A stretch of DNA of 64,000 nucleotides from Melioribacteraceae bacterium (GTDB taxonomy: Bacteria > Bacteroidota > Ignavibacteria > Ignavibacteriales > Melioribacteraceae), in the NCBI GenBank assembly GCA_035362835.1, contig DAOSDY010000001.1, positions 248,001 through 312,000 of the forward strand. The letters run 5' to 3'. Positions 26,864-35,800 of this stretch are shown here, piece after piece. Made by a program: the position numbers and the translations under genes. Numbering within the stretch: the first letter of the stretch is position 1; every line of letters begins with the position of its first letter. A model generated the notes under the pieces. It did no database searches, was not told where the DNA came from, and saw only the letters and a program-made list of their open reading frames with translations.

Positions 26864-27346
26864 TTATACCGGGAGCAATTCAACTTCATTATTTGCAGTA
26901 AGCGTAACTTCCAGATCAATCAGAATTAAGAGACGATCTTCAAGTTTTCCGACTGCCTTAATAAAATCGGAATTAATTCCGGTTACAATTTCCGGCGGTG
27001 TTTCAAATATGTTTTCCGGAACTCTCAAAACTTCCGTAACAGCATCAACAATAAATCCAACTGTTTTCCCGCTTACCTCAACAACAATAATCCTGGTATT
27101 TTTATCCCGTTCTTTTCTTTCAATTCCGAGTTTACATCGTAGATCGATAACCGGGATTATTTTTCCACGCAGGTTAATTACTCCATCTACGAACTCCGGT
27201 GCATTAGGAACTTTAGTAACCTGCTGCATCCTTATTATCTCCTGGACAAGAAGAATATCAATTCCAAATTCCTCATCGCCTATCATAAAGCTAACAAGCT
27301 GAAGTAATTGGCCGGAGTCCTTTTTCTGTACTTCGTTATTTGTCAT
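26864..27346 (-). CDS. cheW: chemotaxis adaptor protein CheW
   Basis: This 160-residue CheW has the expected double beta-barrel pattern: QLVSFMIGDEEFGIDILLVQEI, then VTKVPNAPEFVDGVINLRGKIIPVIDL in overlapping blocks, and GFIVDAVTEVLRV. CheW links chemoreceptors to the CheA kinase in the membrane array. It contains no fused receiver domain. It has its own sigma-28 promoter candidate at 27389-27415 and is followed, after 85 bases, by the heme-motif receptor. No cheA, cheB, cheR or cheY gene is seen nearby, so the core system must lie elsewhere. Confidence 0.95.
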   Translation of the reverse strand: MTNNEVQKKDSGQLLQLVSFMIGDEEFGIDILLVQEIIRMQQVTKVPNAPEFVDGVINLRGKIIPVIDLRCKLGIERKERDKNTRIIVVEVSGKTVGFIVDAVTEVLRVPENIFETPPEIVTGINSDFIKAVGKLEDRLLILIDLEVTLTANNEVELLPV

Positions 27347-27388
27347 ATACCACCCGTCCCTTTTTATGCAATATTTTTCCGTAGAGTA

Positions 27389-27415
27389 TTATCGAAGTTC
27401 CATTAATATTCTTTA
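27389..27415 (-). promoter_or_regulatory. sigma-28 (FliA) promoter of cheW
   Basis: On the minus strand, TAAA (27412-27415), a 15-base spacer and TTCGATAA (27389-27396) resemble the sigma-28 consensus; the first two bases of the -10 differ from GC. It lies about 43 bases upstream of the cheW ATG. The rest of 27347-27589 shows only the flgM-side terminator. Confidence 0.68.
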
Positions 27416-27537
27416 GCATTCAAAAGGTTCAATACAATTAATTATCATAAGAAATTTTAATAGTAAGAATGTATTCAAACGGTGAGATTTAAAGCTGAAG
27501 CGACTGCGATAAGGAATTATTTTTTAAAACCAAAAGA

Positions 27538-27565
27538 GGGGTAGATAAAGACAGTTTATCTACCC
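27538..27565 (-). terminator. rho-independent terminator after flgM
   Basis: GGGTAGATAAA and TTTATCTACCC form an 11-pair stem with a 5-base loop. On the minus strand it is followed by CTCTTTTGGTTTT. It lies about 25 bases after the flgM stop and ends the fliS-fliD-flgM transcript. Confidence 0.85.
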
Positions 27566-27589
27566 TTATTCCGGTTTCTTAATCAGAAA

Positions 27590-27844
27590 TTATTCATTTT
27601 CTATTTCTTTTAGTATAGCGGCAGCAACCTTAGATAGAACTTCTTCTCTATCGTAGTATTTGCTTTGTAATTTTTGTTTGATCTCTTCAAGTCTTTGCGA
27701 ACCCAGTTCGGTTTTTGCAATATCCCTGGCTTCAACTGAAATTTCGATCCTGTCTTTCTTATCGACAGAATTATTTGCCCCGGGTTTGCCGACCTTTGAA
27801 GGACTTTGTGAAAATAATCCGTTATTGATCCCTTTTACTTGCAC
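27590..27844 (-). CDS. flgM: anti-sigma-28 factor FlgM
   Basis: The 84-residue protein has a disordered N-terminal half and a C-terminal helical sigma-binding part with the FlgM pattern: DRIEISVEARDIA, then RLEEIKQKLQS and VAAAILKEI. FlgM binds FliA and is exported when the hook is finished, releasing late gene expression. Length is close to the family norm. It follows the fliT-like gene by 4 bases and may also be read from a sigma-28 promoter inside that gene (27943-27969). Its target, FliA, is encoded at 63356-63991 and is unusually short. Confidence 0.88.
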   Translation of the reverse strand: MQVKGINNGLFSQSPSKVGKPGANNSVDKKDRIEISVEARDIAKTELGSQRLEEIKQKLQSKYYDREEVLSKVAAAILKEIENE

Positions 27845-27848
27845 GGTT

Positions 27849-28181
27849 TCACCTGATGTATGTTGTTATTTTTTTCTCTCTATTCAAACGAAAAATCTGA
27901 TTTTCCGTCTTTTTTAACTCATTTCTGAAGTTCTCTATAATATTATCGTAAGTTTTTTCAATTAGTTTAGCTTTAATCATCATTTCGGGATCATATTTCG
28001 CGAGATTTTTCAATCCGTATTTTGCGGCAAGATCCGAACTCATTTTATCCACTCTTTTCTTCATTTCCAGCGAAATTTTTAGATTTTCTTCGAAATTTTC
28101 AGGTGTAATCAGATTTATCTGTCTCTCCAGGCTATTGAGCATGTCCTTTATTTCGGCTGTTTTTTGCATTAAGTCTGTCAT
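27849..28181 (-). CDS. small helical protein, probable flagellar export chaperone (FliT-like)
   Basis: The 110-residue protein is predicted to be all helix, rich in Glu, Lys and Met, with no membrane segment. There is no firm sequence match that I can read. The place right after fliS and fliD and before flgM is where fliT, the FliD chaperone, or a similar small chaperone is usually found; size (about 110-120) and helical character fit. It starts 5 bases after the fliD stop. A sigma-28 promoter-like sequence lies within its codons. FlgN-like or structural alternatives are possible. Confidence 0.5.
   Translation of the reverse strand: MTDLMQKTAEIKDMLNSLERQINLITPENFEENLKISLEMKKRVDKMSSDLAAKYGLKNLAKYDPEMMIKAKLIEKTYDNIIENFRNELKKTENQIFRLNREKKITTYIR
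27943..27969 (-). promoter_or_regulatory. sigma-28 promoter candidate for flgM, inside the upstream gene
   Basis: TAAA (27966-27969), 15 bases, then TACGATAA (27943-27950) on the minus strand, about 99 bases before the flgM ATG. A late (class 3) promoter for flgM is known in other flagellar systems, which makes the position sensible, but an intragenic chance match cannot be excluded. Confidence 0.45.
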
Positions 28182-28186
28182 AAAAA

Positions 28187-29950
28187 TTAATAATAAGAAG
28201 TGGATGAAAAATAATTCTGGTAGGACATTAATTCCGCCAGCTGCATTTGAAGTGTAATATATCTTTGCCTCAGCATCTCGGCGTTCTTATCAATTCTATT
28301 CTGTGCAGATGTAATTGAGTCGGTAAGCGTTTTTATATTATTATCGAAAGCAGTTCGGGATTTGGTAATATAACCGCTGCTTCCCAGATATGGATTTATT
28401 CTATCATACATTGTAGACGCAATACCGGTCCCGGCCGTTAATAAAGTAATCACTTCAGAAAGCCGGTTCTCAACAACAGAATTAAAAGTATCTGTATTTG
28501 ATAATGATAGACCAGTATCAACATTAAATGTAATACCGAGTTTTGAGAGCGAGTTTATCTGATTCGATGGAATGCCGGATACAGCTGTATATGCAAACGA
28601 GCTAAGAGTAGTAAGAATTGAAGATGCTGTTGTATCGCCCGCAAATAATGCTCTGGTAGATCCATCCGACTTAAGATTATTTTTTATATAGGTATAGACC
28701 TCATTGAATTTGGTTATGAAATCCTGCACCTTATTTTTAATTGTATCCACATTTTTACTTACAGTTAAATTGACTGTGGTATCATCCTCCTGCATAACCG
28801 ATTTGAGTTGAATAGTTGATCCATCTATTAAATCGGAAATTGAATTGGAGGACCTTTCAATATTAATACCATTGAACTCAATCTTCGAATTAAGCAGGGT
28901 TGTCGTGTACAGGAATCCCGCGGTATCAAGTCCTTCATTCTGAACAAATTCCTGTCGCGTAGTACCCAGGTTCAATCCAACCGATTCAAGAATTCCATTC
29001 GATCCGGATTCGGCTATAGAAGTAATCCGGTAATCGTATCCGGAGTTCTTGGCAGTAACAGATAATTGCGAACGTCCCGATACCGGAGAAAATAGAGAAG
29101 CAGTTACGATTCCCGAAGCTGCTTTTTCTTTACCTTCAGAAATCCCGAGTTCGCTTAAAAGCGTTCCGGTATCGCTACCGAATCCAATATAGTTTGAGGT
29201 GCTGTCGCCGGTCACATAAAAACCAACATTTCCACCGTCAGTAGTTTTTTCGGCACTAATACCGTCAATTTCATTAAGCTGCGAAACGATGCTGTCAATT
29301 ACTTCCGAATAATTTCCGGCTTCGTAGTTGATCGTGGTTTCGGTTCCGTTCAGATCGAAAACGAAGGAACCGGATGATAAAGTACTTCCGGCAACTGAAC
29401 TGGAATTAATAACGGCACTGTCCGAGTTGATTGCATTCTGAATTTTCTGCATTAGGGCAGAATTTTTAATCGTACTTTCTGTAAAATCCGATTCGGAAAG
29501 TGTTAAAGAAACTTTACTAACAAATTCTCCCCCGTTGCCGTCACCTGCTTTGATTTCAAAATCATATGTTCCGGGCATTGTAATTATTGACGAGGCATCA
29601 TCAGAAATCAAGTCGTTTGAAAGGAGCAGATCGTTTTTAGCAAGCTGATTGATTCTAACCGAATATGAGCCGTCACTGGCGCCCAACGATGAATTTATTG
29701 TGAGAAAAGAGGTGTTGGAAGACGTTCCGCTTTTCGAATAATAGACAGCATCGCTTGAAGTCGACTTCAAATCGCTAAGAATACTTTTTAAAGAATCGAG
29801 TTTGCTGCTTAACTGTGAGTAGGCGGAGGTAATGTTCTGATAGTAAGTCTTTCGCGTATTGAGCGGAGAGATCCGCTTATTCTGCTCGGAGATCTTAAAA
29901 CTGTTTACAAGATTATTAATTCCGGAAGTTGTAAGGGCATCGTATGCCAT
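28187..29950 (-). CDS. fliD: flagellar filament cap protein FliD
   Basis: The 587-residue protein has the FliD layout: an N-terminal DALTTSGINNLVNSFKISEQNKRISPL segment read in two overlapping parts, a coiled region, the central domains (including a GTLLSELGIS-type block), and a C-terminal coiled coil ending with MQLAELMSYQNYFSSTSYY. FliD forms the cap at the filament tip and guides flagellin folding. The ATG at 29950 is preferred to the GTG at 29953, which immediately follows the fliS stop. The length is in the normal range of 450-650. It is in one unit with fliS, the fliT-like gene and flgM. Confidence 0.92.
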   Translation of the reverse strand: MAYDALTTSGINNLVNSFKISEQNKRISPLNTRKTYYQNITSAYSQLSSKLDSLKSILSDLKSTSSDAVYYSKSGTSSNTSFLTINSSLGASDGSYSVRINQLAKNDLLLSNDLISDDASSIITMPGTYDFEIKAGDGNGGEFVSKVSLTLSESDFTESTIKNSALMQKIQNAINSDSAVINSSSVAGSTLSSGSFVFDLNGTETTINYEAGNYSEVIDSIVSQLNEIDGISAEKTTDGGNVGFYVTGDSTSNYIGFGSDTGTLLSELGISEGKEKAASGIVTASLFSPVSGRSQLSVTAKNSGYDYRITSIAESGSNGILESVGLNLGTTRQEFVQNEGLDTAGFLYTTTLLNSKIEFNGINIERSSNSISDLIDGSTIQLKSVMQEDDTTVNLTVSKNVDTIKNKVQDFITKFNEVYTYIKNNLKSDGSTRALFAGDTTASSILTTLSSFAYTAVSGIPSNQINSLSKLGITFNVDTGLSLSNTDTFNSVVENRLSEVITLLTAGTGIASTMYDRINPYLGSSGYITKSRTAFDNNIKTLTDSITSAQNRIDKNAEMLRQRYITLQMQLAELMSYQNYFSSTSYY

Positions 29951-29953
29951 CAC

Positions 29954-30286
29954 TTATCTCATATTTTTCATTGATTCTAGCCAGGTTTCTCTCAATTCGC
30001 TGAGTATCTTGAACACAACCTGATTATGATTTTTCCTCATCTGATCCTGGCAGTATTGATAAAGTTTCAGGAGTCCGGTAGAAATTTCTGTAGCTGCAGG
30101 ATCGCTGAAATTTAGCGCGTTGATAAGGACCTGGAGCGCTTCATTTGTTTTGATCATATCATTCTTCTGGCAGTGAAGAATAGCAAAATCGTACACCTTC
30201 ATAATCAACTGCTCGGGTGAAGCAATACTGATCTGGTTTACGATGTAAGGATTAGTTTTATTTTGAAATGACTGAGCACTATACAT
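29954..30286 (-). CDS. fliS: flagellin export chaperone FliS
   Basis: The 110-residue all-helical protein shows the FliS pattern NPYIVNQISIASPEQLIMKVYDFAI, read in shorter blocks, and a C-terminal LRETWLESMKNMR. FliS binds the flagellin C-terminus and holds it unfolded for export; in Gram-positive models it also joins the FliW/CsrA loop that controls flagellin translation. It is slightly shorter than the usual 120-130. It is the first gene after the flagellin terminator and lacks a recognisable sigma-28 promoter, so its promoter is not identified. Confidence 0.9.
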   Translation of the reverse strand: MYSAQSFQNKTNPYIVNQISIASPEQLIMKVYDFAILHCQKNDMIKTNEALQVLINALNFSDPAATEISTGLLKLYQYCQDQMRKNHNQVVFKILSELRETWLESMKNMR

Positions 30287-30306
30287 TTTTTATCCGCAGT
30301 TTTATT

Positions 30307-30335
30307 AAAAAACCCCCGGCATTAAAGCCGGGGTT
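30307..30335 (-). terminator. rho-independent terminator after flagellin
   Basis: CCCCGGC and GCCGGGG make a 7-pair GC-rich stem with a 6-base loop, followed on the minus strand by six T. It begins about 45 bases after the flagellin stop and makes flagellin a single-gene transcript. The bases 30336-30379 hold nothing else recognisable. Confidence 0.9.
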
Positions 30336-30379
30336 CCAATCAATTCTCAGAGAGCAATGTTTCGATACTGAGATCCAGA

Positions 30380-31189
30380 TTATCGAAACAAGCTAAGAAT
30401 CTGTTGTGGTGCAGAATTCATCTGAGCTACCATTGCTGTACCGATCTGTGAAGAGATCTGGCCTTTAGTAGCATTCAATTGTTCCATTGCAACGTCAGCG
30501 TCGAATATACTGCTGATTGTGGCTGTGTTGTTAGCAATGGCGGCAGTTAAGAATTCTTCTCTTGAATCGAGTGCCTGCGACAGGTTACCGATTCTTCCGA
30601 GTGCTGCACTAACATTACCGGCAACTGTAGCTGTATCAAAGGCGATAACTGTGCTGTCGGTTGTGCTCTGCAGATTAGTTGTGCCAACTGCGGCTTCAAG
30701 AGATGCAACGCCTAATGAAGATGTTGAGAAATCGAAGGTTAAAGTTGCGCCGCTAACATTGAATGAAGGTGCGGTTGTGCTGGATAAGAGATTTGTACCG
30801 TTGATTGATGTGTTGCCAAGAATAGAGCTGATTTCACCGGCCAGAGTTCTGATATCCTTTGCGATAGAAGCTGAATCCTTCAAAGGATCGCTAGCGTCGA
30901 CCTGTTTTGCTTTAATCTGATTCAGTTTATCGTTGATCTGTAAAAGAGCGGATTCTGCGGTGGATAAGAAGTTCTTTGCAGAAGATATGTTGTTGAGCTG
31001 AGCTTTTTTAACCATTGTTTCAGCTTCCAGCTTTTTACCAACACTGTAACCAGATGTATCATCTGCTACTGAGTTGATTCTTTTCTGTGTAGCAAGACGA
31101 AGTTGAGCTTTTTCTGTCTGCGCATTAACCTTTACTAAAGCGTTGTAAGCTTTTAATGCACCAAGATTTGTGTTAACTGAGAATGACAT
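30380..31189 (-). CDS. fliC: flagellin
   Basis: The ATG at 31189 is chosen over the in-frame ATG at 31201 because GGAGG lies 6 bases before it and it gives the normal start MSFSVNTNLGALKAYNAL. The 269-residue protein has a D0/D1 N-terminus (RINSVADDTSGYSVGKKL) and a C-terminus DADVAMEQLNATKGQISSQ, ending PQQILSLFR. The central variable part is only about 80 residues, so a D2/D3 outer domain is largely missing. The gene has a sigma-28 promoter (31271-31297), a leader with two CsrA-type sites and a terminator. The variable part is rich in Ser and Thr, which would fit O-glycosylation by enzymes from the adjacent glycosyltransferase block. Confidence 0.96.
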   Translation of the reverse strand: MSFSVNTNLGALKAYNALVKVNAQTEKAQLRLATQKRINSVADDTSGYSVGKKLEAETMVKKAQLNNISSAKNFLSTAESALLQINDKLNQIKAKQVDASDPLKDSASIAKDIRTLAGEISSILGNTSINGTNLLSSTTAPSFNVSGATLTFDFSTSSLGVASLEAAVGTTNLQSTTDSTVIAFDTATVAGNVSAALGRIGNLSQALDSREEFLTAAIANNTATISSIFDADVAMEQLNATKGQISSQIGTAMVAQMNSAPQQILSLFR

Positions 31190-31193
31190 AACT

Positions 31194-31203
31194 ACCTCCA
31201 TGT
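31194..31203 (-). promoter_or_regulatory. CsrA binding site on the flagellin Shine-Dalgarno
   Basis: The transcript reads ACAUGGAGGU, which fits the CsrA consensus core ACANGGANGU at every fixed position. The GGAGG is the ribosome-binding site of flagellin, so bound CsrA would block translation. csrA and its antagonist fliW are encoded at 50225-50845. Confidence 0.7.
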
Positions 31204-31219
31204 GTTTTTTTATTTTGCC

Positions 31220-31235
31220 CAGGCATCCTTGCCTG
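31220..31235 (-). promoter_or_regulatory. CsrA-type hairpin in the flagellin leader
   Basis: The transcript reads CAGGCA AGGA UGCCUG: a perfect 6-pair stem with a 4-base loop that displays GGA, within CAAGGAUG, the core of the high-affinity CsrA site. It lies about 17 bases upstream of the second site, a typical bridging distance for a CsrA dimer. A second small hairpin (TGAG/CTCA arms around an A/T run, 31249-31264) lies nearer the transcript start. Confidence 0.65.
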
Positions 31236-31270
31236 AACCGTTATTTGTTGAGATTTTTTTCTCAGTTATA

Positions 31271-31297
31271 TTATCGGTTGGATGCTGAAAAAGTTTA
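31271..31297 (-). promoter_or_regulatory. sigma-28 (FliA) promoter of flagellin
   Basis: On the minus strand, TAAA (31294-31297), a 15-base spacer and ACCGATAA (31271-31278) match TAAA-N15-GCCGATAA with one mismatch. The expected start near 31263 gives a leader of about 75 bases that contains the two CsrA sites. Confidence 0.88.
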
Positions 31298-31314
31298 AAG
31301 ATAAATTGATATGA

Positions 31315-32835
31315 CTAATCAGGAATGTTTACAAGTCTGCTTCTGATCTGATTTATACGGTCGGCTACTTCGGGTATATTCCCATATTTCCGCTCAATTA
31401 ATTCCATGATATTCAGAAAATCATCATAGTTCCCTTCGGATATATGGTAGGAAAGAAGATAAAAGTAGATTGACGGGTCGTCAACCTGCTGAGCGGATAA
31501 TTCTATATAGATACAAGAAGCTTTTGCGATTAGATTCACAGATTGATAAAACTCTGCCAGAACTTTCATTATTTCAACATTTGAAGGGAAAATGTCGTTC
31601 AGTTTTTCAAGAATTTTTCCCTTAGATCCTGATGAATTATAAAATCGCAATAGTTGAAGAATTAAAAAAAGATTTCTCTGCGATGCATAATCAACCAGAA
31701 TTTGTGATTCGAATGAATTCAGTTCTGAGTCATTAAATATTTTATTAAGAACAGTTGAGACCGGGTTCGGTTTATTGGGAGATTGACTATTAACAAATTC
31801 AATGAGCTTTCGATAATATTGTTTTAGAAGCTCTGTAGAATTTGTACTTCTGGCAATTACCAGTCCGCATAAAACAATTTCTTCAGGGTTCAAATAGACT
31901 GAATATTCCTTATTACCGCTTCCCTTTAATAAAAGCTGATTGAAGCGTTCAGCATTCCTGCAGTAATCAAGAGCTTTTTTCCAATCGTTTTTTCTTATCG
32001 ATATTTTAGAGCCCAGCAGATTTGAGAACGGATCTTCCGGTCTAAGCTCAAATGAAAGTTTTAGAAAATTTTCGGCAGCAGCGGAATTATGCTCTTTGTG
32101 AGAAAAAAGTGCGAGCGAAGTATAAGCATGCGCTCTGTAAATTGCGCTAAAAGAAGTTGATCCCGCCGCAATCTCAAAATATTTTTTGGCTTCGCTGTAA
32201 TTATCCAGAATCTCAAAAGTAAGAGCGAGCTGAAATGCGGTATAAGGCGTCTGGACACTTTCATATTCTTTTAAGAGAAGCTCGAGATTTCTTAGCGCCT
32301 TATCCCTTTTACCTTCCAGGCAAATGTTATAACCGATATGTTCGATTAATATTGATGAATCAAGAATCCGATAATCACAATCCAGGAGTGACGGAAGGAT
32401 TTGTTCATGTACGGATCCTTTGAACCGGATCTCACCGGAATTTTTAAAGAGCCGTACATAGGTCATCTGATTGTCCCGCCCGTTTTCGGAATCGAGACTC
32501 TTTACAATGCAATTGTATCCCGATCTTCCGGACGATTTAATAATATCGAGCAGTTCATTCCTCGATTCCGGCATTAGTCTCTCGTCAGCATCAAGGTAAA
32601 GGATCCAGTCGCCGTTCGATTTACTCAAGGCAAAATTTCTTGCAGCCGAAAAATCATTTACCCATTTGAAATGAAATACTGACGCGCCGAATTTTTTTGC
32701 GACCTCAATTGTTCTGTCCGCAGAACCGGTATCAACAATCACAATTTCATCCACAATACCCGTAACTGACTGAAGACACCCTTCCAGATACTTCTCTTCA
32801 TTCTTAACAATCATGGAGAGAGTTAGCTTATTCAT
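31315..32835 (-). CDS. GT2 glycosyltransferase with C-terminal TPR repeats
   Basis: This 506-residue protein starts with a GT-A family 2 domain (about 1-230): SMIVKNEEKYLEGCLQS, DTGS at 36-39, and the DXD motif D82-A-D84 in YLDADERL. This resembles the SunS-like group of peptide and protein glycosyltransferases. Residues about 190-500 form TPR-like helical repeats. GT2-TPR proteins often glycosylate proteins or cell-surface polymers; proximity to the flagellin gene suggests flagellin modification. Its start overlaps the stop of the large fusion gene by 8 bases, so it is the last gene of the glycan block. No membrane segment is seen. Confidence 0.8.
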   Translation of the reverse strand: MNKLTLSMIVKNEEKYLEGCLQSVTGIVDEIVIVDTGSADRTIEVAKKFGASVFHFKWVNDFSAARNFALSKSNGDWILYLDADERLMPESRNELLDIIKSSGRSGYNCIVKSLDSENGRDNQMTYVRLFKNSGEIRFKGSVHEQILPSLLDCDYRILDSSILIEHIGYNICLEGKRDKALRNLELLLKEYESVQTPYTAFQLALTFEILDNYSEAKKYFEIAAGSTSFSAIYRAHAYTSLALFSHKEHNSAAAENFLKLSFELRPEDPFSNLLGSKISIRKNDWKKALDYCRNAERFNQLLLKGSGNKEYSVYLNPEEIVLCGLVIARSTNSTELLKQYYRKLIEFVNSQSPNKPNPVSTVLNKIFNDSELNSFESQILVDYASQRNLFLILQLLRFYNSSGSKGKILEKLNDIFPSNVEIMKVLAEFYQSVNLIAKASCIYIELSAQQVDDPSIYFYLLSYHISEGNYDDFLNIMELIERKYGNIPEVADRINQIRSRLVNIPD

Positions 32836-35800
32836 TTGTTTCGACCAGAGTTATATGATTGATTTGCAGACCGAGTTTTTCATTTACTTCATTAAGAAAT
32901 TTCAGCGCGTGTTCATTCGACTCATCATACTTCAGCGCCCACTCGAACATCAATTTAGCCTGTTCAAACTTTTCACCCTGAAATAGCACCTGACCTAATC
33001 CTACACAAGCCTGGGAAGAATTCGAATTTTCCGTCAGTTCTTTTTCGAAATATTCCGCAGCTCTCTCAAGATTATTAATTGCCAGCGATATGTTACCACC
33101 GAGGTTGAGTAAGTCTTCATAAGCGATGAATGGATTATCAGGAGCGAAGTGTCTTACGGCATAATAAATTGAGTCTTCGGCGAGTTCAAATTCGTTATCA
33201 GCAAGATGTATTTTTGTCCGCTCAAAATATTTTAAAAACTGATCTTTATTAACCGGATAAAAACACTGACGTGGCGATACGGATCTGTTTTCGAGCCATA
33301 TCTCTTCCGGTGTTGCGCCCCACTTATTTACAAAAACAGCCCGGTTTTTATTGAGTCTTTCGGCATAAGCGTTATTTCCGTCCGCTTTAAAACTCTTCGA
33401 TCCGAAGTGATGTATAAAAACATCTTTTGCAATTACTGCTTTGTAACCGGCCAGTTGAGCTCTGAGACAGTAATCATCATCTTCGTAATTACCGGGAGAA
33501 AATCTTTCGTCGAGCCCGCCGATTGAATTAATAAGATCACGTTTAACAAGTGTACAAAGAAAGGCGAGCCTTGGAAAGTTAAGGGTCTGCTGCCTATTTT
33601 TTTCGCGTAGATTCTCCGCATAGTTTCTCATTGCTTCAATCGTGTTATAATCCGCAGATTCATCCTTCTGTAGACCGCTTACTTCGTTGCTCACCGGGCC
33701 TACAAGTCCAATCCTGGAATCGCTATCCGCGATCTCAATCATTCTATCGAGCCAGCCCTGGTTAAAAATTATGTCGTTATTTGCTATAACAACATATTTC
33801 CCATTCGATATTTCAATTCCCTGGTTAACTGCTCCGGGGAAACCGATATTCTCTTCATTATTAACTATAGCAAGTTCAAATTTCTCATGCCGAAGTCCGG
33901 AAAGATATTCAGCAGTACTGTCTGAACTTGCATTATTTACAATAATCAGTTCAATTCTATTGTTAATCGTCTCCAGGATGCTGTTGATGCACATTTTCGT
34001 GTACTCAAGCTGATTGAAAACCGGGATCACAATACTTACTTCAGGAGGTTCAGTAGCGGCGGCAGGCAAATCTTCGCATGCAAATTTTCCTAATTCTATT
34101 TTGTATTGTTCAAGTAGTGAATCAACTTTCGAACTATCGAATTTCATGTTCAGAAGATTTTCAAAGGATTTAACAAGTCTCTCAACCGTATTATGTTCTG
34201 TGTAATCGAGTGATGTATTGAAAGCGTTCATCAATCTTGATTTAATATCAATTGTTCTATAGCAGATATCAATAATATGCTGAGCAAGAGAATTTGCATC
34301 GCCGTAATTTACTTCTAATGAATTGAATCCGTTTTTGCAGAAGCTTTGCGCCCCGAGATTCTTAGTCGTAATCACAGGAGTACCGCAGGCCATTGCTTCC
34401 AGAAGAGGCATAGAGAATCCTTCGTACCATGAAGAACAGACTACAATACTTACACGTCCGGTCAGTTCTGCTATCTCTTCGCTTTTCAATTTGAACTTAA
34501 TTTCAACAGGGCATCCGATCTGGTCCGAGATATGAGAAGAAATTTTTTCCAAATGATCCGGTTCATACCCCATCACAATATAGAGCTTCAGATTGTCGAC
34601 TTTAAATGGAGAATTCTGAACCATACGGATAGCCGATCCCAGAAAATCGAATCCTTTGAGGGGATGAAAAGGATTGCCGACAAAGAGAATTGACTGTTCC
34701 CTTTTATTATCAAACTCTTTAAAAGAAAATATTCTGTGATCGATTCCGTTGGGAATATACTCCGACCTTCTTCCGAATTTAGAATAGAAGAGATCCACAA
34801 GATGGTTGGAGACCGAAATATTTCTTACCGGTATTGCATGAAGTTTTGTAAGAATATGTTTATCAGCGCGAAGTTCATCGTAATTCCGGCCGTAATGATA
34901 ACCTTCATACCCCTGACAGATATGAACAACTTTTGAAATCGGAATCCGGTTTAGAATAAACGGCACATCATAAATGCTAAATACAATATAAAGATCTAAG
35001 CCGGTTTTAATTTCCTTTTCACTATTAATTCTGAAATATTTAAGATTTGAATCGACCCAATCCGGTTTAGAGGCAAATGAATAAATGATTACCCCGGCTC
35101 CCAGTCTGGTAAGCCATTCGATATGCTTAAATAATATTTTTGTTCCGCCTCCTAGAACAGAAGCATCACGAATAAAATATGCAATCTTTATTTTGCTTCT
35201 GTTAATCGGAACTTCATTCTTAGTCTTGTTATGATTAAATGTTACAAAATCATTATCGAAATTTGTATCACTGTATGAGTAGTCCTGCCGGCAAGTCGGA
35301 CAGACAAAGCTCTGAACATTTGAATTTATCCCCATTTCATATTCAAAAAAGATATTGAAAGGGATATCACACTTTTTGCACTTAACAGACATAGTATGTT
35401 TAATTGAATTATCAAGCATACCACCCGGCTCAACAAGCCAGTGTTGAATACTTTCGGGCGCAAGCATTTCCAATGAGCCGTTTTTTGAATTTTGCGGAAG
35501 CAGCGGAATGTAAGTTCCGCCATCGGCACCAGATTGATTGCCGCCGGTTATCTTAACCAAATACGTTTCTATAGCCCTGGCTTTTTTTTGATCACCGGCA
35601 GTTATCAGTTGCAAAACGTAATTTTTAGTAAGAGCTATAAAATCATGATTTACATATAAAATATTTTTTTTGCTTAAAAATAATTTCAGAATTTTTTTTA
35701 TCTCTTCGGGAAATGGCTGATCCAGGTAATCACTCACCATTTTCTTAATAAAGGGGAATATTTTTTCACGGATTTCAACCGGGTACTTCCGCGAGAACCA

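Noticed and set aside
26823..27302. 159-codon plus-strand frame opposite cheW
   Set aside because: Antisense to cheW; composition is a shadow of the real gene and no ribosome site is present.
30287..30340. Sigma-28 promoter for fliS
   Set aside because: A GCGGATAA-like sequence exists just before fliS, but there is no TAAA 15 bases further upstream.
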